Shown here one piece after another: positions 22,069 through 31,626 of a stretch of DNA of 64,000 bases. A program made the position numbers and the translations under genes. Location: assembly GCA_037962975.1 (NCBI GenBank), contig CM075675.1, positions 28,460,501 to 28,524,500 on the forward strand, given 5' to 3'. The notes under the pieces are model-generated. The model was not told the origin of the DNA and made no database searches. It saw nothing but the letters and a program-made list of their open reading frames with translations. Every line of letters starts with the position of its first letter. Position 1 is the stretch's first letter. Source of the DNA: Clitoria ternatea (lineage: Eukaryota > Streptophyta > Magnoliopsida > Fabales > Fabaceae).

Positions 22069-23628
22069 TCAAACTTCCTCTTCGTTTTCACCTGAAATCT
22101 CCTCCAAAGATCTCCCTTTTGCCTCAGGGACCAAGAAAGTACAGAAGAAGCCTAAAACGTTGACAGCACCCAAAAGAATGAGTGAATTCTTGACACCAAT
22201 ACCTGGAGGGTACCCTGCATCTGTTTTGGTCTTGTCCTGGTTCTGAGCCAAATACAAGAAGCCAAATGCACCAACCATAGCACCAAGCTTGCCAGTTGCA
22301 GATGATATTCCATGGCAAGTGGATCTGAATCTAGCTGGGAAAATCTCAGCTGGCACAACAAATGTGGTGGCGTTAGGGCCAAAGTTAGCAAAGAAAAAGG
22401 TCAGGGAATATATGACCACAAATCCTATTCTGTTCTCCTTATGAGTCCAATGATCATAAGGAATGGCAAGAGCAAACATGAAGACAGTCATGAAGAAGAA
22501 TCCCATCAATTGGATTGTGAATCTTCCAATCTTGTCAATGAAGGCAACAGTGAACCAGTAGCCAGGAACAGTACTACAAAGAGCAATGAGAGTTTGAGCC
22601 CTTGCAATCTTGAAAACCTCCTCGAGAGCATTCATTGTTTTTGCTGGAGGAATCCAACCAATGGCACTGAAAATATCTTTTTGGAAGAGATTTTGACTGT
22701 AGAAAGCAATATCAAGCAAGAACCAAGTGCTTGCTGTTCCAAGTAGATGGAGGCCATGGCGAGCAAAGAATTGCTTGGAGAACAAACCATATGAATTATT
22801 AACTTGTGGTAATTCCTTTTCTTGTTCGGCTTGAATCTCCACCTGCATAACCTTGGACATATCTGCCGCAGCCTTCTCCATGTTCTTGGCAACCAATGCA
22901 GTGTAGCGAGCAGTTTCTGGCATCTTCAATCGCCAATAGTAAGTCATTGCAGCTGGAAGTGCCCCAACCATCAAGATTATCCTCCAAACATAGTCTGCTT
23001 GTGGAACAGTTGAACCCGAAGGATCAACCTCATATGGTGGAGCACCAAACCTGGCCTCAAATATGGATGAAATCATAAGGGCAAAAACCCCTCCTACCAA
23101 AATTCCAAAACCCTGCATGGCAAACACTGCAGCTATAAAAGCACCACGAGTCTTCTTGTTAGCATACTCTGACATTATGGTTGCTGAAAGTGGGTAGTCT
23201 CCACCAATACCGAAACCAAGCCAGAACCTAAAGAAGCAAAGGGTTCCCATCACAGCCTTTGGTTCATGTCCAAGACTAAGACCTGAAGCAATTGAGCATA
23301 AAACCATTAACATAAGGGTCATTCCATACACCTTTTTTCTGCCCATTTTGTCACCAAGCCAACCAAAGAATAGTTGCCCAGAAAGTGTTCCAACAAAGGC
23401 AACTCCGTTAACTGCCGCTGACACATTTGGAGGCAATGTACCTGGCTTTTCTGCTCCATCAACATGGTAATATATTCTCCCAAGTAACTTGGTCACAAGA
23501 GATATGCAGAACAGGTCATAGGCATCCGTGAAGAATCCCATCCCTGATATTATGATTGCTGTGAAATGGTACCATTGTGTTTTTGCCACATCTAGTGCAT
23601 TAAGCACTTGGTTTTGCTCCTTCCCCAT
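22069..23628 (-). CDS. PHT1: PHT1-family high-affinity phosphate:proton symporter
   Basis: A 519-residue major-facilitator protein in a single exon, full length for plant PHT1. It imports inorganic phosphate with protons across the plasma membrane. Visible features: MFS loop motif GDKMGRKK (92-99), the PHT1 signature GGDYPLSATIMSE (142-154), a central cytoplasmic loop (about 235-285) and a PEAKGRSLEE C-terminal motif (501-510). Residues matching the phosphate-binding set known from the fungal PiPT structure are all present: Tyr145, Gln172, Trp302, Asp306, Tyr310 and Asn419. The start MGKEQNQVLN is the usual PHT1 N-terminus. A pseudogene copy lies at 13783-14936. A P1BS site 167 bp upstream predicts control by PHR-type regulators under phosphate starvation. 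Which PHT1 subclade it belongs to cannot be told without a tree. Confidence 0.96.
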   Translation of the reverse strand: MGKEQNQVLNALDVAKTQWYHFTAIIISGMGFFTDAYDLFCISLVTKLLGRIYYHVDGAEKPGTLPPNVSAAVNGVAFVGTLSGQLFFGWLGDKMGRKKVYGMTLMLMVLCSIASGLSLGHEPKAVMGTLCFFRFWLGFGIGGDYPLSATIMSEYANKKTRGAFIAAVFAMQGFGILVGGVFALMISSIFEARFGAPPYEVDPSGSTVPQADYVWRIILMVGALPAAMTYYWRLKMPETARYTALVAKNMEKAAADMSKVMQVEIQAEQEKELPQVNNSYGLFSKQFFARHGLHLLGTASTWFLLDIAFYSQNLFQKDIFSAIGWIPPAKTMNALEEVFKIARAQTLIALCSTVPGYWFTVAFIDKIGRFTIQLMGFFFMTVFMFALAIPYDHWTHKENRIGFVVIYSLTFFFANFGPNATTFVVPAEIFPARFRSTCHGISSATGKLGAMVGAFGFLYLAQNQDKTKTDAGYPPGIGVKNSLILLGAVNVLGFFCTFLVPEAKGRSLEEISGENEEEV

Positions 23629-23794
23629 TTATTATATTATATATATGCCTCCAAAACTTAATTAATTTCCTTCTACCTCTTTCTTTTCTTATATCTCTCT
23701 CAAATTCTTGTACAAGTATAACTTCTCTGTAAAATATTAACAATTCACCAATGGATGAGTACAAAATATATACTCTGTTAAATTACACATGGAT

Positions 23795-23802
23795 GAATAT
23801 AC
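23795..23802. promoter_or_regulatory. P1BS element (PHR1-binding site) upstream of PHT1
   Basis: GAATATAC fits the consensus GNATATNC, which is palindromic so strand does not matter. It lies 167 bp upstream of the PHT1 ATG. It is the only match I found between the start codon and about 24700. PHR1/PHL MYB factors bind P1BS and activate phosphate-starvation genes including PHT1. One site can occur by chance, but position and gene identity support it. Confidence 0.6.
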
Positions 23803-24065
23803 ATGTAGATTAAGGGCTGAATTGAAGAACCTGCCAATGGTGATGATTATTATAAACCATACAACTAGTGGAACCATCCTACTTAAAAAGCTTTTTAGTA
23901 TGTGAGTGATAAGATTTCTTCAGAAAACTAAACTTCCAGTTACAGAACAAAAACACATGCATGCACTTGCGCAGCTGTGTAAATTGATGTCACATACAAA
24001 TCCCATATTTATATTTAGTAACAAATTAGATAAGATCAAAAGTAAATTCAAAACGATAAAGTTAT

Positions 24066-24703
24066 CTGTGAATGTTTGTGGATCTATTTCGACATAGCTA
24101 AGAGTAACTTTTCAGTCTGATTTGATCTATTTTTGAAATAGAGTCACGTTCATGACACTGACACCAAACATGCATTTGAATTGAAATGAATGATATCGTT
24201 ACATGAATTCAATTAAAAAGAACAAAACACATGCATGCACACAAAATTGTTATTCATATACAGAATATAATATTTTCATGATAATTTAGAAATTCTCAAG
24301 TCATGCATGTTGCCCACATAACATTCACTTATATATGAAGGACATAAGCAAATATCAATTACGACAAAACTAAGGAAAAAAGAAAGCATTGGATGGAAAA
24401 TACCACAACCTTGGTTCTTTAGAGGGAAGACGGATGTGATGAAGCTATCGTCACACATTGCATGGAATGAGACATAGGAAGTAGTGATTAGAAAAACGTG
24501 AGGGAATGGGACAGTGGCAACAGATTATAAGTAAGCATGAGGTGTAATGTGTGTGAAAGAGGTTATTTGAAACTTGGATTGGAGATACAGAAAGCAATTA
24601 GTTATACGCAAATGAGGAGAAGAGAGTGGCCATTGATTTCAAAGATGACATAACAGAACGTAGGCTAAGGCAAAAGCAAAGGTGCATGACCAAATATTCC
24701 ACC
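24066..24703. repeat. PHT1-upstream segment duplicated elsewhere in the window
   Basis: About 640 bp upstream of the PHT1 gene that match 49450-50056 along most of their length. The part from 24531 also matches 15610-15780. The copies differ by scattered substitutions and small indels. The match points to a local duplication of the PHT1 5' region. It includes the conserved 60-codon minus-strand ORF annotated separately. Confidence 0.8.
24276..24458 (-). other. 60-codon ORF conserved between two duplicated copies
   Basis: Reads MCDDSFITSVFPLKNQGC... and ends ...MHDLRISKLS. The counterpart in the duplicate (49666-49857) is open over the same 60 codons with only four residue differences. It lies on the same strand as PHT1, 650-830 bp upstream, and could be part of a 5' leader exon or a small ORF. 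It matches no family I know. The duplication may simply be too young to have acquired a stop. Confidence 0.25.
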
Positions 24704-24710
24704 AGAATAA

Positions 24711-26517
24711 CCCCTTCCTTTTCGCCCTCTCTTTCCACTCTATTCACAACCTACATCCATCCTATTTTGCCTTTTTCTTTAATTTCTCTTTCATATTTTC
24801 ATTACTTTTACTTATATAAACTAATTTTTATTTGGTTTAAGTATCTTGAAAAAACGTGTAAGGTTTCAACATCTTGAATGAAAAATTTTAATATAACAGC
24901 TTTTTTCTTTTAAGTAAATCTTTAGATGATTTCTAATCAAAAGTTGATAGGTGATTTATTTGAAAGTAAAAATTATTAAAATGAGTCTTATCTTTTTTAA
25001 TCAAATCCTTTTTAAATAAAAAAGTTTCTTTTTTGAAATAAAAATACTAACTTGGTCTCATATTATTTTCAACATTTTATGTGCGTAGAAACTCATCTTT
25101 TCTAACTATTTTATTTCGTTAAAACTTTAAAATTTTCTTTTAAATTCTCTCAAGACCCCAACTTTTTTTGAATGATTTTTTGTATAGAGGACTCTATTTT
25201 GTTTTTCACCGATTTCATTATGTTGGTGACATGAAAATAAATGTTTTAATTAGAGTGATATTTCAAACAAGTAAAAAATTAGTAAAAAAATCATAAAACA
25301 TTAAATGTTAAGAACTCAAATATGTTTTTAATTAAAATAATATATGAAAATAAAGATTGTTAATCTTAAAAACTAATAAATTTAAGAATTATATTATATA
25401 TCAAGAAAATATATAAATTTATTTATTTATTATATTAGGACGTATATTTGTATACAAACTTATATTTATCCTCATCAAATAGGTTAAATTAGGCTAGAGT
25501 CAATTTTTTATATTGAACTTAGTTAAAGTAAATTTCTCCTCAAAATCAAGGCCCGATATACATTTGTATTTATAGAGTAAATATCTAATTACCATGTTAA
25601 GAAGTCTTATATGAAAATTGAGAAATGAGTGAACCAAATTTTGGAACAAGCTTCTGACATGTGGGGTGTGTGTTTGGTCTGCGGCAGTTCATTAAATTCT
25701 CATTAATGAAGACTTACAGTCCTGTTTCTTTGGTATCACAATCTAAATAAAGCATATGGCCACACTAAACCCAATTCTATCCCTTACCAAATACCAATAT
25801 TTTTTCACCATTTCCTTTTCCTAGCTTCTAACGTGCACAAGTGAACTTGCCCGTGCATTTGAATTTAAGCCTTGGTATAAATAAGAGGTATACAGCCATG
25901 CAAGTTTCACTGGAATAAGGATACCATATCAAGATTGCCTATGGATAAAATAGGTAGGCCGGAATTACCTAACATAACTATTTTTGTTTTGACTTTTGAC
26001 CTTTTGCAACTAAATTGTACTATCCTCCACTTGCTTTCAAACCCCCTTCTTTTTCTTTGCCTTGAATGTTTTAAGGTAATCACGAATATGTTTTTTCTTT
26101 TTCAAGGTTATGAAATGTTAAATTAATCAGGGGACATGATAAATAAAGAGATTTTGTTTGTTATATAACTGAGAAGTTCTGCAAAAAAAAAAAAACATTT
26201 TTACTCATTTCTTATTTTTCTGTTTACTATAAGATTTAAAATTCTGTTTGCTGCACATTTTCATGTTAGAATTGGTCGTGGATGACATAAAAGCATTTGC
26301 AAGACATTATAAAGGGAATTTCAACACAATTAGAAATAGGCTCTCTTCTTTCTCAAATTCTTCCCATTCTCTACAAAATTCAATAGGGTTTCCTTTCATT
26401 TTGGAGCTTGAGACTTGAAGAATCAAGATCTCTTTTTCTTCATCTTTTTTCTTCTTTAATCACGTGTAGTTAGGTTTTCTTTTGTTATAAGGGACAAGGA
26501 ATCCTAGTTGGATGTCT
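24711..26517. other. AT-rich intergenic region
   Basis: No convincing coding sequence. The last ~200 bp (26320-26517) together with the sequence after C1 (from 35462) look like one interrupted retrotransposon LTR or leader, but this is only an impression. There is an A-run at about 26182. Confidence 0.4.
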
Positions 26518-26520
26518 ATG

Positions 26521-26535
26521 CACCAGTGCAAAAAG
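26521..26535 (+). repeat. Left terminal inverted repeat of C1
   Basis: CACCAGTGCAAAAAG, preceded by ATG. It pairs with the right end at 35444-35458 with mismatches at two positions in the first nine. Confidence 0.85.
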
Positions 26536-26540
26536 TAGCT

Positions 26541-26950
26541 ATAATGACGGGATATAAGCACGTTCTAGCAAATCCGTCTTTGAAACTAGGCGGTGGTAAT
26601 TTTGTAATTATGAGGAATTTTATAAAATTTATGAAATGAATATATAAGGACGGTTAGGAGAAAACCGTGTTTATAGGGACACTATAAACACGGTTATTCC
26701 AGGTCCGTGGTTAAAGCATTTTATTTTTTTTAAAATTTTTATTAAATTGAGAAACAAACACAGTTATCTTATGTCCGTGTTTAAAGCTTTTTATAATTTT
26801 TTTAAAAAATTATTTAAAACTGAGAAACAAAGACGGTTGGTTGGGGAACCGTGTTTATAGGCCATCTATAAACACGGTTGGTGGTGAACCGTGCTTAAAT
26901 GTTGGATATCAACACGGTTATGAGTCACCCGTGCTTAAAGGTTGCGCGCT
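26541..26950. repeat. Left subterminal palindrome array of C1
   Basis: Repeated short inverted units of the form ACGGTT...AACCGTG(T/C)TTA occur at about 26650, 26690, 26830, 26870 and 26910. In En/Spm such repeats are where the TNPA-type protein binds. Confidence 0.8.
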
Positions 26951-27330
26951 CCCCAATGTTAAACTTTATCTTTTGGCTTTTGGTTTTCCGCCTCTCCCTC
27001 CATTTCTCTTCGTGCATTGCCTCTCTCTTTTCCTTATTGCAACTTTTAACTTTCCCTCTCTTCTTTCATCTTCCCTCTTCTTTCTCTTTCACACAAACAG
27101 CTCCCTTCCTCCATTTCTCTATCCATCTTCCATCCATTTCTCTTCCTCCTCCTTCCTCCGTTTCTTCATTTCACTTGGGGCTGTTCTGCTCCCTCCTCCT
27201 TCCTCCATTGCATTGAAGAACGATGCACGGCGGTTGAACGACGCACGACGGTTGACGTGGGGCTGTTCGGCTTCCCTCCTCCTTCCTCTATCTCTCTATT
27301 TTGACGCACGCTTGTTTCCAGGTTGGTCTC
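26951..27330 (+). other. Pyrimidine-rich leader of C1
   Basis: Strongly CT-rich (CTCTCCCTCC-type runs), just inside the subterminal repeats on the promoter side. C4 has a similar stretch at 57240-57420, and C2 has a purine-rich mirror near 48360-48540. It probably transcribes as the untranslated start of the transposase RNA. The long ORF over it (26841-27425) has low-complexity composition and is not taken as a gene. Confidence 0.45.
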
Positions 27331-27369
27331 CTTTGAGTATATCTCAAAGATTCATTTTTTGGCTTAAAA

Positions 27370-27690
27370 TTAAATACTTAGTTTTAGATAATTTGATGAA
27401 TAATTATAATTTTGGTTTTAATTGAAATGGAATGTAATGTTATTAATTAGAATGAAATATAATGTTAGTTTTAGATAATGTAATGTTAGTTTTAGATAAT
27501 GTAATGTTTCTTGTGAGTTATTAATTAGAATAGAAAGTAATGTTAGTTTTAGATAATTTGATGAATAATTGTAATTTTGGTTTTAATTGAAATGGAATGT
27601 AATGTTATTAATTGGAATAATGTTAGTTTTAGATAATGTAATGTTAGTTTTAGATAATGTAAAGTTTCTAATTTTGAATACTGTTTGGTT
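27370..27690. repeat. Imperfect duplication of about 160 bp
   Basis: A block containing TTAGTTTTAGATAATTTGATG and AATGGAATGTAATGTTATTA occurs at about 27381 and again at about 27541, with TTAGTTTTAGATAATGTAATG repeated between. It lies in a presumed leader intron of C1. Confidence 0.65.
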
Positions 27691-27994
27691 AAATTTTGAA
27701 TATAAAAAACTTTATCTTGTCTCAAATGGAATGTAGTTAGTACTAGTAGTAGATTTAGATTTTTAAATTAAGATTCTTACATAAGACAAATGGAATGTAG
27801 TTTAATATGTTTTTTAAATGTAGTTATTAGCTGTACTAGTACTAGTAGTAGATTAATTTTTATTTGTTATTTTTTAGTTTTTGATAAGTTGATATAGTCC
27901 CTTTGAATTGTGATTTTTTAAATTGTAAATAAGTTAACCATAGTTTCCCGTTTGAGATTCGACACAAATGGTAATTAAATTAATTGATTTCATC

Positions 27995-28361
27995 ATTTGT
28001 GTTGAATCTTGAATTGTCTGTTTAGACAGTTTAGGATGAACAATTTTTTTATGCATCATTGCTATGTACAAGTTAGGACTGATTTTACAATTTGATCAAG
28101 TTTTGGTTAGTTAAGTTTTGTATTGTTCTCTGGGTGCATATTTGATTGTGGTTGAATTTAATTTCACCACTTTCATTTCGTGTACTTAGAGACCAATGTG
28201 AAATGCTGCCGAAATTTTATCAAATTTTAAAATAACTCCTAAGTTGTATGTGGTTATGAGGTATAGAAAAATGTTCATCCTGAATGGGTAGGACCACTAC
28301 CTTTATGAAGAAAGTAAGATTCATAGCACCGTTAAATTTACTGGTATTGTAAACAGTGAGT
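27995..28361 (+). other. Conserved noncoding leader before TNP2 of C1
   Basis: Several blocks match, in order, the region before TNP2 of C2 (about 43970-43600 read on the minus strand): GAATCTTGAATTGTC, then GACAGTTT, TGTATTGTTC, GTGTACT, GACCAATG, GAAATGCTGCCGAAATTT and TTCATCC.GAATGGG. The two elements differ in their terminal repeats, so this conservation stands out. Confidence 0.55.
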
Positions 28362-31300
28362 ATGGATCGAAGTTGGATAACTGCATCACGTATAAGTCCA
28401 GAATATGAGGGTGGAGTTGAAACATTCATAGAGTACGTGATACAAAATGCTGAAGAGGTGAATGGAATGTATTTTTGCCCTTGTGTTAAATGCTTAAACA
28501 TGCACCAGCTAGAATTGGCAGAGGTGCGAGAACATCTATTGTGTGATGGATTTCTTCAGAGTTATACGTGATGGATATGGCATGGTGAACATGTTGAGGT
28601 GCCAAGTACTAGTTTTCAAATAAAAGACCAAAGTTTTACGCATGAGGTTGATGATGACATGGATGACCGACTTGAGGATATGATCCGTGATGTGGGGGTA
28701 GAAAGTTTTAAGAGAGCTCACGTATATACGAGTCTATGTGAGGATATTGAAAAGCCGTTGTATCCGAATTGCTCTAATTTCACGAGGTTGTCAGCAGTTT
28801 TATGATTATTTAATTTGAAAGCGATAAATGGGTGGACAGATAAAAGCTTCACTAACTTGCTTAAGTTGTTGAAAGAAATGCTCCCAGATGGTAACACTTT
28901 GCCAAACCGTAACTATGAGGCTAAAAAGGTGTTGTGTCCTATAGGCTTGGAGTATACGAAGATACATGCATGCCCAAATGATTGTGTATTATACCGTGGT
29001 GAGTACGAAATGCTGCATCGATGTCCTAGGTGTGGGGTGTCACGGTATAAGAAGAAAGAGGTTGATTTTGATGATTTTTGTAAAAAAGGGTCTCCTACAA
29101 AGGTGTTGTGGTATCTCCCTATAGTTCCAAGACTAAAGCGTCTATTTGCCAATGCAGATGATGCGAAGCTTATGAGATAGCATGTTGATGAAATGGTTAT
29201 TGACGGACTAGTTAGGCATCTGGCAGATGGATTACAGTAGAAGAAAATGGATACGATGTTTCAAGATTTTTCCTGTGACCCAAGAAATGTTAGGTTTACA
29301 CTAGCCACAGACGACATAAACCCATATAGGAACCAAAGCACAAACCACAGTTCGTGGCTTGTTTTGTTGTTTGTTTACAACTTGCCGCCATGGTTGTGCA
29401 TGAAGCGGAAGTACGTTATGTTATCAATGATGATTTTTGGTCCACGACAACCAGGGAACGACATTGATGTATACTTATCTCTGTTAGTTGAAGACCTGAA
29501 AATGTTATGGGAAGAGGGGGTTGATGTGTTTGACGGGCTAACAGGACAATCATTCAATTTGAGGGCCATGTTATTCTATATGATCAATGATTTTCCAGCG
29601 TATGGTAACCTCTCGGGCTATAGCGTCAAAAGACATAAAGCGTGTCCTGTATGTGAGGAGGGAACTAGTTCTGATCGACTACATCATGGAAGGAAAAATG
29701 TTTATCTTCGACATCGTAGGTTTCTCACACCTAATCATCCACTTCGTAGGTTGAAGAAGTCGTTCAATGGTGCACAAGAGTTTGAAATGCCTCCCCCACC
29801 ATTGTCTGGTCGTCAAGTATATGAAAAGGTGAAAAAAGTTAATGTGGTTCTTGGTAAGTCTGAGAAGCAGTCTATCTCAAAAAACACGTGGAAGAAGAGG
29901 TCAATATTTTTCGATCTGCCATATTGGAAAGAGCTTGATGTGAGGCACTGTATTGATGTGATGCATGTGGAGAAAAACTATGCGATAGTTTGGTTGGAAC
30001 CCTGTTAAACATACCTGGAAAGACGAAGGATGGCCTGAATTCGCGTCTAGACTTGGAGTTGTTGGGTATACGTGAGGAGTTGCACCCACAAGTAAAGGGC
30101 AAACGAACATATTTGCCACCAGCATGTCATACCTTATCTAGAAAAGAGAAACAAAGTTTATGTGAATTGTTGTGTGGTGTCAAAGTTCCATCTGGGTATG
30201 GTTCCAACATCAACACTTGTGTTTCCTTGAAGGATTTGAAGTTAGTTGGTTTGAAGTCACATGATTGTCATATGCTAATCCAACAATTTCTACCTATTAT
30301 TCTCCCTCAAAATGTTAGACATATGATAACAAGGGTGTGTTTATTTTTCAATGCCATATGTGCCAAAGTAATCGCCCACAATGAGTTAGAAGCATTGGAA
30401 CAGGAAGGGTTTCTTATACTATCCTAGTTGGAAATGTATTTCCCTCCTTCATTCTTTGATATAATGGTACATTTAATCATCCATTTGGTGAGGGAGGTCC
30501 GTTTGTGAGGGCCAGTGTTCTTGAGGTGGATGTATCCTGTCGAGCGATACATGAAAATTTTGAAAGGCTATATGAAGAACCAACGCCGTCCCGAAGCATC
30601 GATAGTAGAAAGGTACATTGCAGAGGAAGCAATTGAGTTCTATACAGATTATATGTCACAGGCTAAAAGCATTGGTATTCCGAAGACTCGTCATGAAGGG
30701 CGATTGGATGGGAAAGGTACCATTGGGAAAAAATTAAAAGCATGTCACGTGATGAAGTACTCCAAGCACACTTTTATATTTTGAACAACACAGATGCTGT
30801 GCTCCCGTATTTAGCTGCACATAAAGACATAGTCAAAAGAAACAACCCTAGAATGGCTGAAAAGTGGGTGTTGAACGAACACAACAAAACGTTCATGCAG
30901 TGGTTCAAAATGACCCTTCTTAAAGATACATCTGCTTCTGAGACATTGTATCGATTGGCACTAGGACCCAACTTTGATGTAATCACTTATTGTGGCTATG
31001 ACATAAATAATTATTCTTTCTATACAAGGATTCAAGATGACAAGAGTACGATGCAGAACTGTGGAGTTATGGTTGTGGCCGAATCAATGCATTTTTCCAC
31101 TTCAAAGGACAAAAACCCTGTCATGGCTGAGTTATATTATTTTGGTGTCATTGAAGATATACGGGAAGTTGATTATGGTCGTTTCACAGTTCCTATTTTT
31201 AAATGTAAATGGGTTGATAGCAAAAATAGTGTCAGAATAAATGACTTTGGTTTTACGTTACTTAAACAAGATTGGTCATAAGGAGGAGCCTTTTATTATG

Positions 31301-31520
31301 GCAGCTCAAGTAAAATAAGTTTTCTACGTTGTTGACCCATCAGATAAACAATGGTCAGTTGTTCTCCAAGGTAGACACAACATTGAGGATCGATCCATGT
31401 CTTGATGTCCTAGACATACCTTGTCTAACAACACGTACACCAACCGACGTTGTGGAAGATCTCATAGATGATATAGTTGCGACTCGTAATGACCACCAGG
31501 AGGGTCTGTGGGAAACATAG
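28362..31520 (+). pseudogene. TNP2-type CACTA transposase pseudogene of C1
   Basis: The frame from MDRSWITASRIS shows the order expected for plant TNP2: an N-terminal Transpos_assoc region (FCPCVKCLNMHQ), the Transposase_21 core (CPRCGVSRYKKK; DDINPYRNQ; NDFPAYGNLSGYSVK; ACPVCEE), the DLPYWKELDVRHCIDVMHVEKN block, and DUF4218/DUF4216-like C-terminal regions (VGLKSHDCHMLIQQFLP; CKWVD). TNP2 binds the element ends and cuts them. Stops interrupt the frame at about 28569, 28803, 29178, 29238, 30425, 30507 and 31313, and frame changes occur near 29985, 30765 and 31270. Most stops replace Arg, Trp or Gln codons by single C-to-T or G-to-A changes. It is not functional. Confidence 0.92.
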
Positions 31521-31626
31521 GGTATGGTTGGGATATCATTCATCATGTTTATAAATTGATTCTTGTTTGCTAAAGCTGGTTTATTATACTCACAATTATA
31601 TTTTTGTTTTTTTGAACAGATACCTA

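Noticed and set aside
24626..24877. 83-codon ORF
   Set aside because: Begins inside the duplicated PHT1-upstream segment and ends in AT-rich sequence; not preserved in the other copies.
26841..27425. 194-codon plus-strand ORF at the left of C1
   Set aside because: Starts in the subterminal repeats and runs through CT-rich leader; Leu/Ser/Phe-rich without any motif.
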